Positions 50,069 through 57,556 of a stretch of 64,000 nt of DNA are shown here, piece after piece; the first letter of the stretch is position 1, and the number at the start of each line of letters is the position of its first letter. The stretch spans positions 1-64,000 of the forward strand of contig DASQZW010000251.1 in NCBI GenBank assembly GCA_035638495.1, given 5' to 3'. The notes under the pieces were generated by a model. That model saw only the letters and a list, made by a program, of their open reading frames with translations, searched no databases and was not told the DNA's origin. The position numbers and the translations under genes were made by a program. This stretch comes from CF-161 sp035638495 (GTDB taxonomy: Bacteria > Chloroflexota > Dormibacteria > Dormibacterales > Dormibacteraceae).

Positions 50069-50700
50069 GAGAACGATGTCCCTCCCCCCTTGCGGGGGAG
50101 GTGGGTCCGCCAGGACCCGGAGGGGGGTTTGCTGAGACGAGCCGGCGATTCGGTGCCGTCCGTTCCAAGCGACCCCCCCTCCGGCCCGTGACCGGGCCAC
50201 CTCCCCCGCGAGGGGGGAGGGATCGCGTCCACACCGCCTGGACGCTGCCGCTGCGCGGGGCCACCGCCGGCTACCTGCTGCTCGCCGCGCTCGTGGAGCT
50301 GGTCACGAACGCCCTCTACGAGACGCGACCCGCGATCGAGCGAAGCCTCCGGGCGGCCAGTCCGGACCTGACCGGCGACCAGCTCCGCGACAGCGTCACG
50401 TTCGGATACGTCTCGTCGTGGGTGCTCGTCGCGGCCGTGGTCGCGGGCGCCGCGGTGCTGTCGCTCGGCGCCTACCGCGGCTGGCGGTGGGCGTTCTGGG
50501 TCAGTCTGGCGGTGCTCGCCGTCGGCGCCGTGCAGCTCCCCACGAACGCTCTCGCGCTTGCGAGCCCGGCCACACAGATCCAGCCGCCGGCGGCGATCGC
50601 CGTCGAACTGGGCTTCTCCCTCCTGGCGCTCGGCCTGCTCGTCTGGTCAATTCTGGCCGCTGCCCGATACGGCCCCTGGGCGATGCGACGGCCCGGTTAG
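50056..50700 (+). CDS. Membrane protein, N-terminus encoded by a repeat element; start uncertain
   Basis: The credible protein begins about base 50224 (HTAWTLPLRGATAGYLLLAA) and continues LVELVTNALYETRPAIERSL, WVLVAAVVAGAAVLSLGAYR, GWRWAFWVSLAVLAVGAVQL and FSLLALGLLVWSILAAARYG: four membrane spans over about 155 residues, of no recognised family. No ATG or GTG lies between repeat copy B and this segment, so the first 55 residues of the 214-residue open frame are repeat-encoded. Either translation starts inside the repeat or the true 5' end was lost by insertion. A deleted copy of the gene lies just upstream. Confidence 0.55.
   Translation: MRARRERCPSPLAGEVGPPGPGGGFAETSRRFGAVRSKRPPLRPVTGPPPPRGGRDRVHTAWTLPLRGATAGYLLLAALVELVTNALYETRPAIERSLRAASPDLTGDQLRDSVTFGYVSSWVLVAAVVAGAAVLSLGAYRGWRWAFWVSLAVLAVGAVQLPTNALALASPATQIQPPAAIAVELGFSLLALGLLVWSILAAARYGPWAMRRPG
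50069..50229. repeat. 161-bp element with ~55-bp terminal inverted repeats (copy B)
   Basis: Differs from copy A at only a few bases (for example CCCTCCCCCCTTGCGGGGGA in the left arm and TTCCAAGCG for TTCCGAGCG in the spacer). It ends at the point where the downstream membrane-protein homology begins. It is open in the plus frame shared with that gene, giving the peptide PPLRPVTGPPPPRGGRDRV. A related copy lies at 59999-60160. Confidence 0.85.
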
Positions 50701-51149
50701 TCCCGGATCTCCTCCTCCGCAGTCTCGGCGGAGATGGGCAGGACCGCGACCGGCAGCTCCGAGATGTCGAAGTAGCGAACGGGCTTGCTCATACGCTTGG
50801 CGATGCCGACCTGCACCTTCACGCCCAGTGAGATGCGCCCGAACACCCAGACCTCGTCACTGCGGGCCAGGAGGTTGTTCATCGCCTCCCGCACCACGGT
50901 CTTGGGCACTGTGTGGAGCAGGTAGTAGTCGAAGAGCATGAACGGACTGACAGGCACCATCCCCGAGTCCAGGACGAACTTCTGGACGTGGTTGCGCCAG
51001 TAGAAGTTGCGATTGGACATCGCGACGTAGACCAGGCGCTTGGGGTGCCTGAGCGTCTGCTCGGCCTGGTCCAGGGCGCTCGGCTTGGTGGTGGGCCGGA
51101 AGATCCGCTCGAGGATGTCCTCGGCAAACCTGCCCGAAACGACTTCCAT
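50697..51149 (-). CDS. Conserved hypothetical protein (nucleoside-deoxyribosyltransferase-like fold suggested)
   Basis: 150 residues. It opens VVSGRFAEDILERIFRPTTK; KRLVYVAMSNRNFYWRNHVQ, FVLDSGMVPVSPFMLFDYYL and LLARSDEVWVFGRISLGVKV, then GIAKRMSKPVRYFDI, fit a Rossmann-like alpha/beta pattern with A-x-S-D-E-V-W-V-F-G similar to nucleoside 2-deoxyribosyltransferase or DUF4406/DUF7768-type proteins. No catalytic residue is certain. It is divergent from an SDR gene with only 21 bases between the start codons, so their promoters must overlap. Its stop overlaps that of the convergent membrane gene by 4 bases. Confidence 0.6.
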   Translation of the reverse strand: MEVVSGRFAEDILERIFRPTTKPSALDQAEQTLRHPKRLVYVAMSNRNFYWRNHVQKFVLDSGMVPVSPFMLFDYYLLHTVPKTVVREAMNNLLARSDEVWVFGRISLGVKVQVGIAKRMSKPVRYFDISELPVAVLPISAETAEEEIRD

Positions 51150-51170
51150 TGGCGCTTATCCTATCCATCC

Positions 51171-51935
51171 GTGCCGAACTTCCAACTCACTGAGCGTGTG
51201 GCGATCGTCACGGGAGCCAGTCGGGGCCTCGGCAGTGCGATCGCCGAGGGTCTGGCGGAGCACGGCGCCAGGGTGGTCCTCAGCAGCCGCAAGCAGGACG
51301 ACCTCGACCGCGAGGCGGCCCGGATCAACGAGCGTTTCCCCGGCTCGTCGGCTGCGATCGCGGCGCACGCGGGACGTCACGACGACCTCAGGCGCCTGGT
51401 CGACAGCACCGTGGAGCGGTTCGGCCGTGTCGACATCCTGGTCAACAACGCAGGCACCAACCCGTACTTCGGGCCGCTGATCGACGCGGACCCGGCGGTC
51501 TGGGACAAGACGTTCGAGGTCAACCTCCGCGGCTACTTCCTGCTCACACAGCTCGTCTATCGCGCGTCGATGGAGCAGAACGGCGGCGCCGTGCTGAACA
51601 TTGCCAGCACCGGCGGCCTGCGGCCCAGCATCGGACTCGGCGTCTACGACGTGACGAAGGCGGGGGTGATCATGCTGACGCGCCAGCTCGCCCGCGAGCT
51701 GGGTGGGCGCGTACGGGTCAACTGCATCGCGCCCGGCCTCTTCAAGACCCGGTTCGCGGAGGCGCTGTGGAGCAACGAGGCGGTTCTCGACCGCGTGGTC
51801 CAGAGCAACCCGTTCGGACGCATCGGCAGCCCGGAGGAGATCGCGGGGGCCGCGGTATTCCTCGTCTCTGATGCCGCGAGCTACGTCAACGGCCAGGTGC
51901 TGGTCGTCGACGGCGGAGGCACGGGCGAGGGCTGA
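51171..51935 (+). CDS. Short-chain dehydrogenase/reductase (classical SDR)
   Basis: 254 residues from a GTG. RVAIVTGASRGLGSAIAEGL holds the T-G-x-x-x-G-x-G NAD(P)-binding motif; VDILVNNAGTNPYFGPLIDA the N-N-A-G; NIASTGGLRPSIGLGVYDVT KAG-type segment carries Ser and Y-x-x-x-K (YDVTK); RVNCIAPGLFKTRFAEALWS and YVNGQVLVVDGGG end the family core. Arg in G-A-S-R-G and SSRKQDDLDR suggest NADPH preference. It is a 3-oxoacyl-ACP reductase- or glucose-dehydrogenase-like oxidoreductase; the substrate is unknown. Confidence 0.92.
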   Translation: MPNFQLTERVAIVTGASRGLGSAIAEGLAEHGARVVLSSRKQDDLDREAARINERFPGSSAAIAAHAGRHDDLRRLVDSTVERFGRVDILVNNAGTNPYFGPLIDADPAVWDKTFEVNLRGYFLLTQLVYRASMEQNGGAVLNIASTGGLRPSIGLGVYDVTKAGVIMLTRQLARELGGRVRVNCIAPGLFKTRFAEALWSNEAVLDRVVQSNPFGRIGSPEEIAGAAVFLVSDAASYVNGQVLVVDGGGTGEG

Positions 51936-52015
51936 GCCCGCGCGGCAGCGAGGCGGCCGCCGGGCGACCCGGCGACCGCCTGCGTCGGATGAGAGGAACC
52001 GACCGGGACTGGACC

Positions 52016-52264
52016 TCAGTAGACCGGCGCGATGTCCAGGATCGTCACGGAGCGCAGGCCGCCCGGGGCGCGCACCTTGACCTGGTCGCCGGCGGTGTGG
52101 CCGAGCAGCGCCACGGCGAGCGGCGACTCCGTGGAGATGCGCCTCGACGCGGCGTCGGCCTCCTCGCCGCCGACGATCGTGTACTCGTCCTCGCCGTCAG
52201 AGAAGAGCACGCGAACCCGCGAACCGACCCTGACAGTGTCGCCGTCACAGACTGTCGATGTCAT
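52016..52264 (-). CDS. GreA/GreB C-terminal-domain protein (Rnk-like)
   Basis: 82 residues; AGAGGGTGAA precedes the ATG at 52264. VRVGSRVRVLFSDGEDEYTI, VGGEEADAASRRISTESPLA and VALLGHTAGDQVKVRAPGGL are the FKBP-like C-terminal domain of Gre factors, including the S-P-L/I-[AG]-x-A-L-L-G-x-x-x-G-D motif. The N-terminal coiled coil that reaches into RNA polymerase is missing, as in free-standing GreA-C or Rnk-type proteins. It may bind RNA polymerase and compete with GreA (family inference). It is convergent with the SDR gene. Confidence 0.85.
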   Translation of the reverse strand: MTSTVCDGDTVRVGSRVRVLFSDGEDEYTIVGGEEADAASRRISTESPLAVALLGHTAGDQVKVRAPGGLRSVTILDIAPVY

Positions 52265-52445
52265 TTCACCCTCTTCATCATGGGAGTGAGCTGTTGATAT
52301 GTGAGACGTGTGGACAACGTATGACACCGCAAACCCGATGCACTGGGAAAGGGCCAGAGCGGGGCCGTTCAGGGCGCCCACAATCACTCGTCAGTCATTT
52401 GACAATCATGTTCGGTCGCCTTGCTGGATGTGGGGGTTCAACATT

Positions 52446-52885
52446 GTGAAGATCCGACGTCTGGATGCCGAACGCGATCTGAGTGGCTATCTCGATGTGG
52501 TGCACCAGGTCGACCGCTTCACGCGCTCCGCCGAAGAGTGGCGGGAGCGGCAGCGACTGGCCGGACCGGGCGCATTCCGACGCTACCTGGTCGGCGAGGG
52601 GACGGTCGGATCGTCGCCGCGGCCGCGCTCCTCGACAGCCAGACGGCGCCGAAACGGTCATGGCGACGCGCTCTCCAACGACTTCACGGGCGTGTCGCCG
52701 GGGCATCGGGGAGGGGCGTCGCCCGCGCGCTGAAGGTGCTCGTGAGCGAGGAGCTGGTCGCCCGCGGCACCGGCTGGGTCGAGACCACCGACAACGCGCT
52801 GAACGCCCCGATGCTGGCCGTCAACCGCGCGCTCGGCTACCGTCCAGCGGAAGGTCAGCTCTACCCGCGGCGTGCGCTACGCTGA
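52446..52885 (+). pseudogene. GNAT N-acetyltransferase, degraded by several frameshifts
   Basis: One acetyltransferase can be assembled by switching between two frames: VKIRRLDAERDLSGYLDVVH and RLAGPGAFRRYLVGEG (frame of 52446), DGRIVAAAALLDSQTAPKRS (next frame), DFTGVSPGHRG (first frame again), then RGVARALKVLVSEELVARGT and NAPMLAVNRALGYRPAEGQL (second frame). The V-x-P-x-x-R-G-R-G-V-A loop and final N-x-x-M-x-x-x-N-x-x-L-G-Y are typical GNAT. At least three indels are needed, so it is a real pseudogene or badly determined sequence. It precedes the large Asp-box gene by about 50 bases. Confidence 0.7.
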
Positions 52886-52936
52886 CCCCTGGACCTGGTG
52901 AGGGATGACGGGCGAGGGCCCGGAGGGAGGTCGTGG

Positions 52937-55900
52937 ATGACCGAAGGCGTTGATGCGAAGAGGGGCGGACTGCTGGACGACGTCCGCTGGAGGTTGGTCG
53001 GACCGTTCCGCGCGGGCAGGGTGGTGGCAGTCGCCGGCGACCCGGGCGAACGGCGGACGTTCTACTTCGGTTCGACCGGTGGCGGGGTGTGGAAGACCCA
53101 GGACGGCGGACTCTCCTGGCGCAACCTGTCGGACGGGTTCTTCCGCCGCGCCTCGGTGGGCGCCCTGGCGGTCGCCGCGTCCGACCCGAACGTGCTGTAC
53201 GCCGGGATGGGCGAGTGCTGCATCCGCTCGAACGTTTCCCACGGCGACGGCGTGTACCGCTCGACGGACGGCGGAGCCACGTGGACACACCGCGGGCTGG
53301 AGGCGACCCGGCACATCGGCCGCGTCCGCGTGCACCCGGCGGACCCGGACCTGGTCTACGCCGCGGCCCTCGGCCACGCGCACGGGCCCAACGACGAGCG
53401 TGGTGTCTACCGCTCGCGCGACGGTGGCGGGACGTGGGACCTGGTCCTGCACCGCGGCCCCGACGCCGGCGCGGTCGACCTGGTCATGGACCCGCACAAC
53501 CCCCGGGTCCTGTACGCCGGCTTCTGGGAGACGCGGCGCCTGCCCTGGCGGCTGGACAGCGGCGGTCCCGGCAGCGGCCTCTGGCGCACGACCGACGGCG
53601 GCGACACCTGGACGGACCTGTCGCGCCGGCCCGGGCTGCCCAAGGGGCGGCTGGGCAGGATCGGCGTGGCGGCGTCGCCGGCGCGGCGGGGCCGTCTGTG
53701 GGCGATCGTGGAGGCCGACGACGGCGCCGTCTTCCGGTCGGACGACGGGGGCGAGCACTGGGAGCGGCTCTCGGAGCAGCCGGAGCTGCGCCACCGGGCC
53801 TGGTACTACCAGCACATCTTCGCCGACCCGCTGGACCCGGAGACCGTCTGGGCGCTGGACATGGACGTGTGGAGATCCGTCGACGGCGGCCGCGTCTTCG
53901 CGAGCGTGCCCGTGCCTCACGGCGACGCGCACGACGTGTGGTTCGACCCGGCCGACCCGAGCCGGCTGATCCTGGGCAGCGACGGCGGCGCCAACGTCAG
54001 CTACGACGGCGGGGCCAACTGGTCTAGCTGCTTCAACCAGCCGACTGCCGAGCTGTACCACGTGACGACGGACAGCCGCGACCCGTACCGCGTCTACGCG
54101 GCCCAGCAGGACAACACCACGATCTCACTGCCCAGCCACTCGGAGCTCGGCGCGATCACGCAGGTCGATCTCTACGACGTGGGCGGGGGCGAGAGCGGGT
54201 ACATCGCCGTGCGCCCGGACGACCCGGACGTCGTGTTCGCCGGCAACTACCTGGGCACGATCACCCGCTACGACCACCGCACGCGCTCGTCGCGGCCGAT
54301 CAACGTGTGGCCCGAGTCGACGATCGGCGCCGGGGCGGTCGAGGCGCGGTACCGCTTCAACTGGACGGCGCCGATCATGCTGTCGCCGCACGACCCGAAC
54401 GTGCTCTACCAGGGCGGGAACCGCGTCTTCCGCTCCAGCGACGAGGGGCAGACCTGGACGGCGATCAGCCCGGACCTGACGCGCGCGGACGCCGAGAAGC
54501 TCGCCAGCTCCGGCGGCGACCTCACGGCCGACAACACAGGCGCCGAGTACTACTGCACCGTGTTCGCGCTGACGGAGTCGGTGCTGCAGCCGGGCCTCCT
54601 GTGGGCCGGGACCGACGACGGGCTCGTCCACGTCACCCGCGACGGCGGCGCGACGTGGACGAACGTGACTCCTCCCGACATGCCCGAGTGGGCGCTGATC
54701 AGCATCGTCGAGGCGTCGCCGCACGACCCCGGGACGGCGTACGTCGCCGCGGAGCGACACCGGCTTGACGACTTCCGACCGCTGCTGTGGCGCACTCGCG
54801 ACCACGGCGCCACGTGGGAGCGGCTCGACGGCGGCCTGCCCGAGAACGAGTTTTGCCGTGTCATCCGGGAGGACACCCGGCGCCGCGATCTGCTCTACTG
54901 CGGCACCGAGACCGGCATCCACGTGTCGTTCGATGGCGGCGGGTCGTGGCGTTCGCTGCGCGGCACCCTGCCGGTCGTGCCGGTCCACGACCTGGTCGTC
55001 CAGGGCGACGACCTGGTGGCCGCCACCCACGGCCGCTCGATCTGGATCCTCGACGACCTCCCGGCCGTGCGCCAGCACCAGGCCGAGCACGAGGGCGCGG
55101 ACGTCCATCTCTACGAACCGCGGCGAGCGGTCCAGCTCCCTTCGCGGATGGGCTTCGTCAACGCCCAGGGCGCGTCGCGCGCGTTCCGATACATCGGCGC
55201 GGTCGTGATCCCGGCCGACGCCCGGCCGCGTCCGGGCGAGGAGGGGCGGGACACGGTGCTGGTCGACGCGGGCGAGAACCGGGCCAGCGGCGTCACGGTG
55301 CTGTACGTCCTGCGAGACCCCGGCGAGCACGAGGTCCGGCTGACGTTCCTGGACGCGGCCGGCGAGGAGATCCGCACGTGCAGCGCCGGACCGGGGGACG
55401 AGGGCGAGCAGAAGCCCGAACCCGGCAAGCCGCGCGAGCCCCGGCCGCGGCGGCGGCCCGGGCTCAACCGCTTCGTGTGGGACATGCGGCACGCGCCGCC
55501 TGCCCCGATCCGCATCGATCCGCCCAAGGACGAGGGTCAGGGCTGGGCGCAGGCGCAGGGCCCGGTCGTCCCGCCCGGCCGATACCAGGTCCGACTCCAG
55601 CTCGGAGACGAAAGCAGGACCGCGACCTTCGAGATCGCCAATGACCCGCGCAACCGGGCCACGCAGGAGGCTCTCGAGGCGCAGTACCGGCACGCGCTGG
55701 CGGTCTGGAGGCGGCTGTCCGACGTGAACGAGGCGGTCAACACCATCCGCGAGCTGAAGCGGCAGGCCGATCATTGGTCCGGCGTGAACGAGGAGATCGC
55801 CGCCGCGGCCAGGGAGGTCAAGGAGGCGCTGACGGAGGTCGAGGGCGACCTCGTCCAGGTCGACCCCAAGGGAAGCGGCCGGCTCAGCAATCCCGACCGG

Positions 55901-56164
55901 CTCGACGGCAAGCTCCGCGTGCTGCTCCAGCACGCGAGCTTCCCGGGCCCGCCGACCCAGGCGTCGGTCGAGCTCGCGGCCGAGCTCGGACGGCAGCTGG
56001 AGGGCGTGCTCGGCCGTCTGGACGCGATCCTGGAGGGTCGCGTCCAGGAGTTCAACGAGCTCGTCCGGCGGGCCGCGGCGCCCGCGCTCGCACCGCGGCC
56101 GGCCGCGACGCCGCCGCCGCCCGTCGCGGCGGCCGCCGACACGAACGATCCCGGTGGTTCCTGA
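52937..56164 (+). CDS. Large Asp-box (BNR/VPS10-type) beta-propeller protein
   Basis: 1,075 residues. The ATG at 52937 follows GGAGGGAGG closely. At least ten Asp-box hairpins of the form S/T-x-D-x-G-x-x-[WF] occur (TQDGGLSW, STDGGATW, SRDGGGTW, TTDGGDTW, SDDGGEHW, SYDGGANW, SSDEGQTW, TRDGGATW, TRDHGATW, SFDGGGSW), building two propellers over about residues 20-700 as in sortilin/xyloglucanase-type proteins. FYFGSTGGGVWK and PDDPDVVFAGNYLGTITRYD are typical. The C-terminal part has a beta domain and a helical end (DVNEAVNTIRELKRQADHWS) and an Ala/Pro tail. No signal peptide, though relatives are usually exported. Its role is unknown; glycan- or protein-binding is likely. Confidence 0.86.
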   Translation: MTEGVDAKRGGLLDDVRWRLVGPFRAGRVVAVAGDPGERRTFYFGSTGGGVWKTQDGGLSWRNLSDGFFRRASVGALAVAASDPNVLYAGMGECCIRSNVSHGDGVYRSTDGGATWTHRGLEATRHIGRVRVHPADPDLVYAAALGHAHGPNDERGVYRSRDGGGTWDLVLHRGPDAGAVDLVMDPHNPRVLYAGFWETRRLPWRLDSGGPGSGLWRTTDGGDTWTDLSRRPGLPKGRLGRIGVAASPARRGRLWAIVEADDGAVFRSDDGGEHWERLSEQPELRHRAWYYQHIFADPLDPETVWALDMDVWRSVDGGRVFASVPVPHGDAHDVWFDPADPSRLILGSDGGANVSYDGGANWSSCFNQPTAELYHVTTDSRDPYRVYAAQQDNTTISLPSHSELGAITQVDLYDVGGGESGYIAVRPDDPDVVFAGNYLGTITRYDHRTRSSRPINVWPESTIGAGAVEARYRFNWTAPIMLSPHDPNVLYQGGNRVFRSSDEGQTWTAISPDLTRADAEKLASSGGDLTADNTGAEYYCTVFALTESVLQPGLLWAGTDDGLVHVTRDGGATWTNVTPPDMPEWALISIVEASPHDPGTAYVAAERHRLDDFRPLLWRTRDHGATWERLDGGLPENEFCRVIREDTRRRDLLYCGTETGIHVSFDGGGSWRSLRGTLPVVPVHDLVVQGDDLVAATHGRSIWILDDLPAVRQHQAEHEGADVHLYEPRRAVQLPSRMGFVNAQGASRAFRYIGAVVIPADARPRPGEEGRDTVLVDAGENRASGVTVLYVLRDPGEHEVRLTFLDAAGEEIRTCSAGPGDEGEQKPEPGKPREPRPRRRPGLNRFVWDMRHAPPAPIRIDPPKDEGQGWAQAQGPVVPPGRYQVRLQLGDESRTATFEIANDPRNRATQEALEAQYRHALAVWRRLSDVNEAVNTIRELKRQADHWSGVNEEIAAAAREVKEALTEVEGDLVQVDPKGSGRLSNPDRLDGKLRVLLQHASFPGPPTQASVELAAELGRQLEGVLGRLDAILEGRVQEFNELVRRAAAPALAPRPAATPPPPVAAAADTNDPGGS

Positions 56165-56178
56165 GTGGGAGGTTTGGA

Positions 56179-56313
56179 ATGGGCCTGTTCGAAGAGCAGC
56201 CGTGGCTCCTCGTGCCGTTCGTCCTCGTCGTGGTCGTGGGATACGACATCGTGAAGTGGGGCGTACGTCGGCTGCTCGACCGCGGTGAGCGGTCGCGGGA
56301 GCGCGCGTCGTAG
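56179..56313 (+). CDS. Small single-span membrane protein
   Basis: 44 residues: MGLFEEQPWLLVPFVLVVVV, then GYDIVKWGVRRLLDRGERSR. One hydrophobic span followed by a basic tail, so the C-terminus should be cytoplasmic. A GGGAGG lies 7 bases before the ATG. It fits between the Asp-box gene (14 bases) and the hydrolase, whose ATG directly follows this stop, so all three form one operon. The start and spacing make it credible despite its size. Confidence 0.65.
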   Translation: MGLFEEQPWLLVPFVLVVVVGYDIVKWGVRRLLDRGERSRERAS

Positions 56314-57258
56314 ATGCCGCTGGATCCACAGGCGGAGGCGATCCTCCGCCTGTTCAAGGACATGGGGTTCCGCGGCTTCGCGGCGCTGGGCGTGGAGCAG
56401 GCCCGAGCGCTCTTCGGTGAGGTGGAGCGCCCGCCGGGCGAGTCGGTCGCCGTGATCGAGGACCGCTCGGTGCCGGGACCGGACGGCGACATCCCGGTGC
56501 GCCTGTATCGCCCGGACGTCAGCCCCGCGCCGCCGCTGGTCCTGTACTTCCACGGTGGCGGCTGGACCATCGGGAGCATCGAGGGCCACGACCCGGTGTG
56601 CCGTGCGCTGGCCAACCGCACGGGATCCGCGGTCCTGTCGGTCGAGTACCGGCTGGGTCCGGAGCACCGCTTCCCGGCCGCCATCGACGACGCGTGGGCG
56701 GCCACCACCTGGGCGGCGTCGCACGCCGCGGATCTGGGCGCCGACCCGGAGCGCCTGGCGGTGGCCGGCGACAGCGCGGGCGGCAACCTGGCCGCGGTGG
56801 TCGCGCTGCAGGCGCGCGACGCCGGCGGGCCCCGGATCGCGTTCCAGTACCTGATCTATCCGGCGACGGACATGCGCACCCTGGACTGGCCCTCGTACCG
56901 CGAGAACGGCGAGGGCTACTTCCTCGAGCTCCGCGACATGGAGTGGTTCTCGGGCCACTACCTGTCGTCGCAGGCCGACGCCCAGGACTGGCGCGTGTCG
57001 CCGGCCGGGGCTGCCAGTCACGCCGGCCTGCCGCCAGCACTGATCCAGACGGCCGAGTACGACCCGCTGCGCGACCAGGGCGAAGCGTACGGCGAGCTGC
57101 TGCGAGCCGCCGGCGTGCCGGTCCGCGTCACGAGATACCCGGGCATGATCCACGGCTTCCTGAGCCTGGAGGGCATGAACGCGGCGCAGACGGCGCTGGA
57201 CGAGGCGGGATCGGAGCTGCGCGCGGCGCTCGGCCTCGAGGAGGCGGCGCCCGCCTAG
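56314..57258 (+). CDS. Alpha/beta hydrolase, hormone-sensitive-lipase (HSL) family
   Basis: 314 residues. PPLVLYFHGGGWTIGSIEGH gives the H-G-G-G oxyanion motif, LAVAGDSAGGNLAAVVALQA the G-D-S-A-G nucleophile Ser; EYDPLRDQGEAYGELLRAAG holds the catalytic Asp and GMIHGFLSLEGMNAAQTALD the His. Complete and typical in length for bacterial HSL-type esterases (family IV), which hydrolyse short- to medium-chain esters in the cytoplasm. Its ATG abuts the TAG of the small membrane protein. It is convergent with the helicase gene. Confidence 0.93.
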   Translation: MPLDPQAEAILRLFKDMGFRGFAALGVEQARALFGEVERPPGESVAVIEDRSVPGPDGDIPVRLYRPDVSPAPPLVLYFHGGGWTIGSIEGHDPVCRALANRTGSAVLSVEYRLGPEHRFPAAIDDAWAATTWAASHAADLGADPERLAVAGDSAGGNLAAVVALQARDAGGPRIAFQYLIYPATDMRTLDWPSYRENGEGYFLELRDMEWFSGHYLSSQADAQDWRVSPAGAASHAGLPPALIQTAEYDPLRDQGEAYGELLRAAGVPVRVTRYPGMIHGFLSLEGMNAAQTALDEAGSELRAALGLEEAAPA

Positions 57259-57556
57259 ATTCGGAGCCGCCGGCCTCCTGTGCCACAACCCACCGACCTA
57301 CCCTCCCCCTCACGCGGGGGAGGGTGGTTTGTGGGGGAAGGGATGTCAGTCGTCGCCGCCGCTGCGGCCGGCGCTCACGTGTGCCGCCGGTGATCCCGGC
57401 GCCCCGGCAAGCGCGCCCACGAGACCAGCCGTGGCCGCGCGAGCTGGCGGAGGACCGGCAGCAAAGGGGAACCCCTCCCGACTAGCGTCCCTCTCTCTCT
57501 TCGACGGCCACAGCCTAGCCGGGGGGTTCTCGAACGTCAAACGAGAACTACGTCTG
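57259..57556. other. Intergenic region between convergent hydrolase and helicase
   Basis: About 300 bases with no convincing gene. It holds a short palindrome at 57300-57326 (CCCTCCCCCT-CACGC-GGGGGAGGG), a single hairpin of the type found in the larger repeat elements. No T-tract follows, but its position just after the hydrolase stop would suit a transcription end. Confidence 0.5.
57300..57326. repeat. Short GC palindrome of the repeat family
   Basis: ACCCTCCCCCT and GGGGGAGGG flank CACGC as a hairpin, matching one hairpin of the 161-bp elements and of the codBA tandem units. Only this unit is present here, 42 bases past the hydrolase stop. It could serve as a bidirectional terminator for the two convergent genes. 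Confidence 0.55.

Noticed and set aside
54125..56329. 734-codon minus-strand open frame opposite the Asp-box protein
   Set aside because: Shadow of the third codon position; no ribosome-binding site, no family, and the plus frame has ten Asp boxes.
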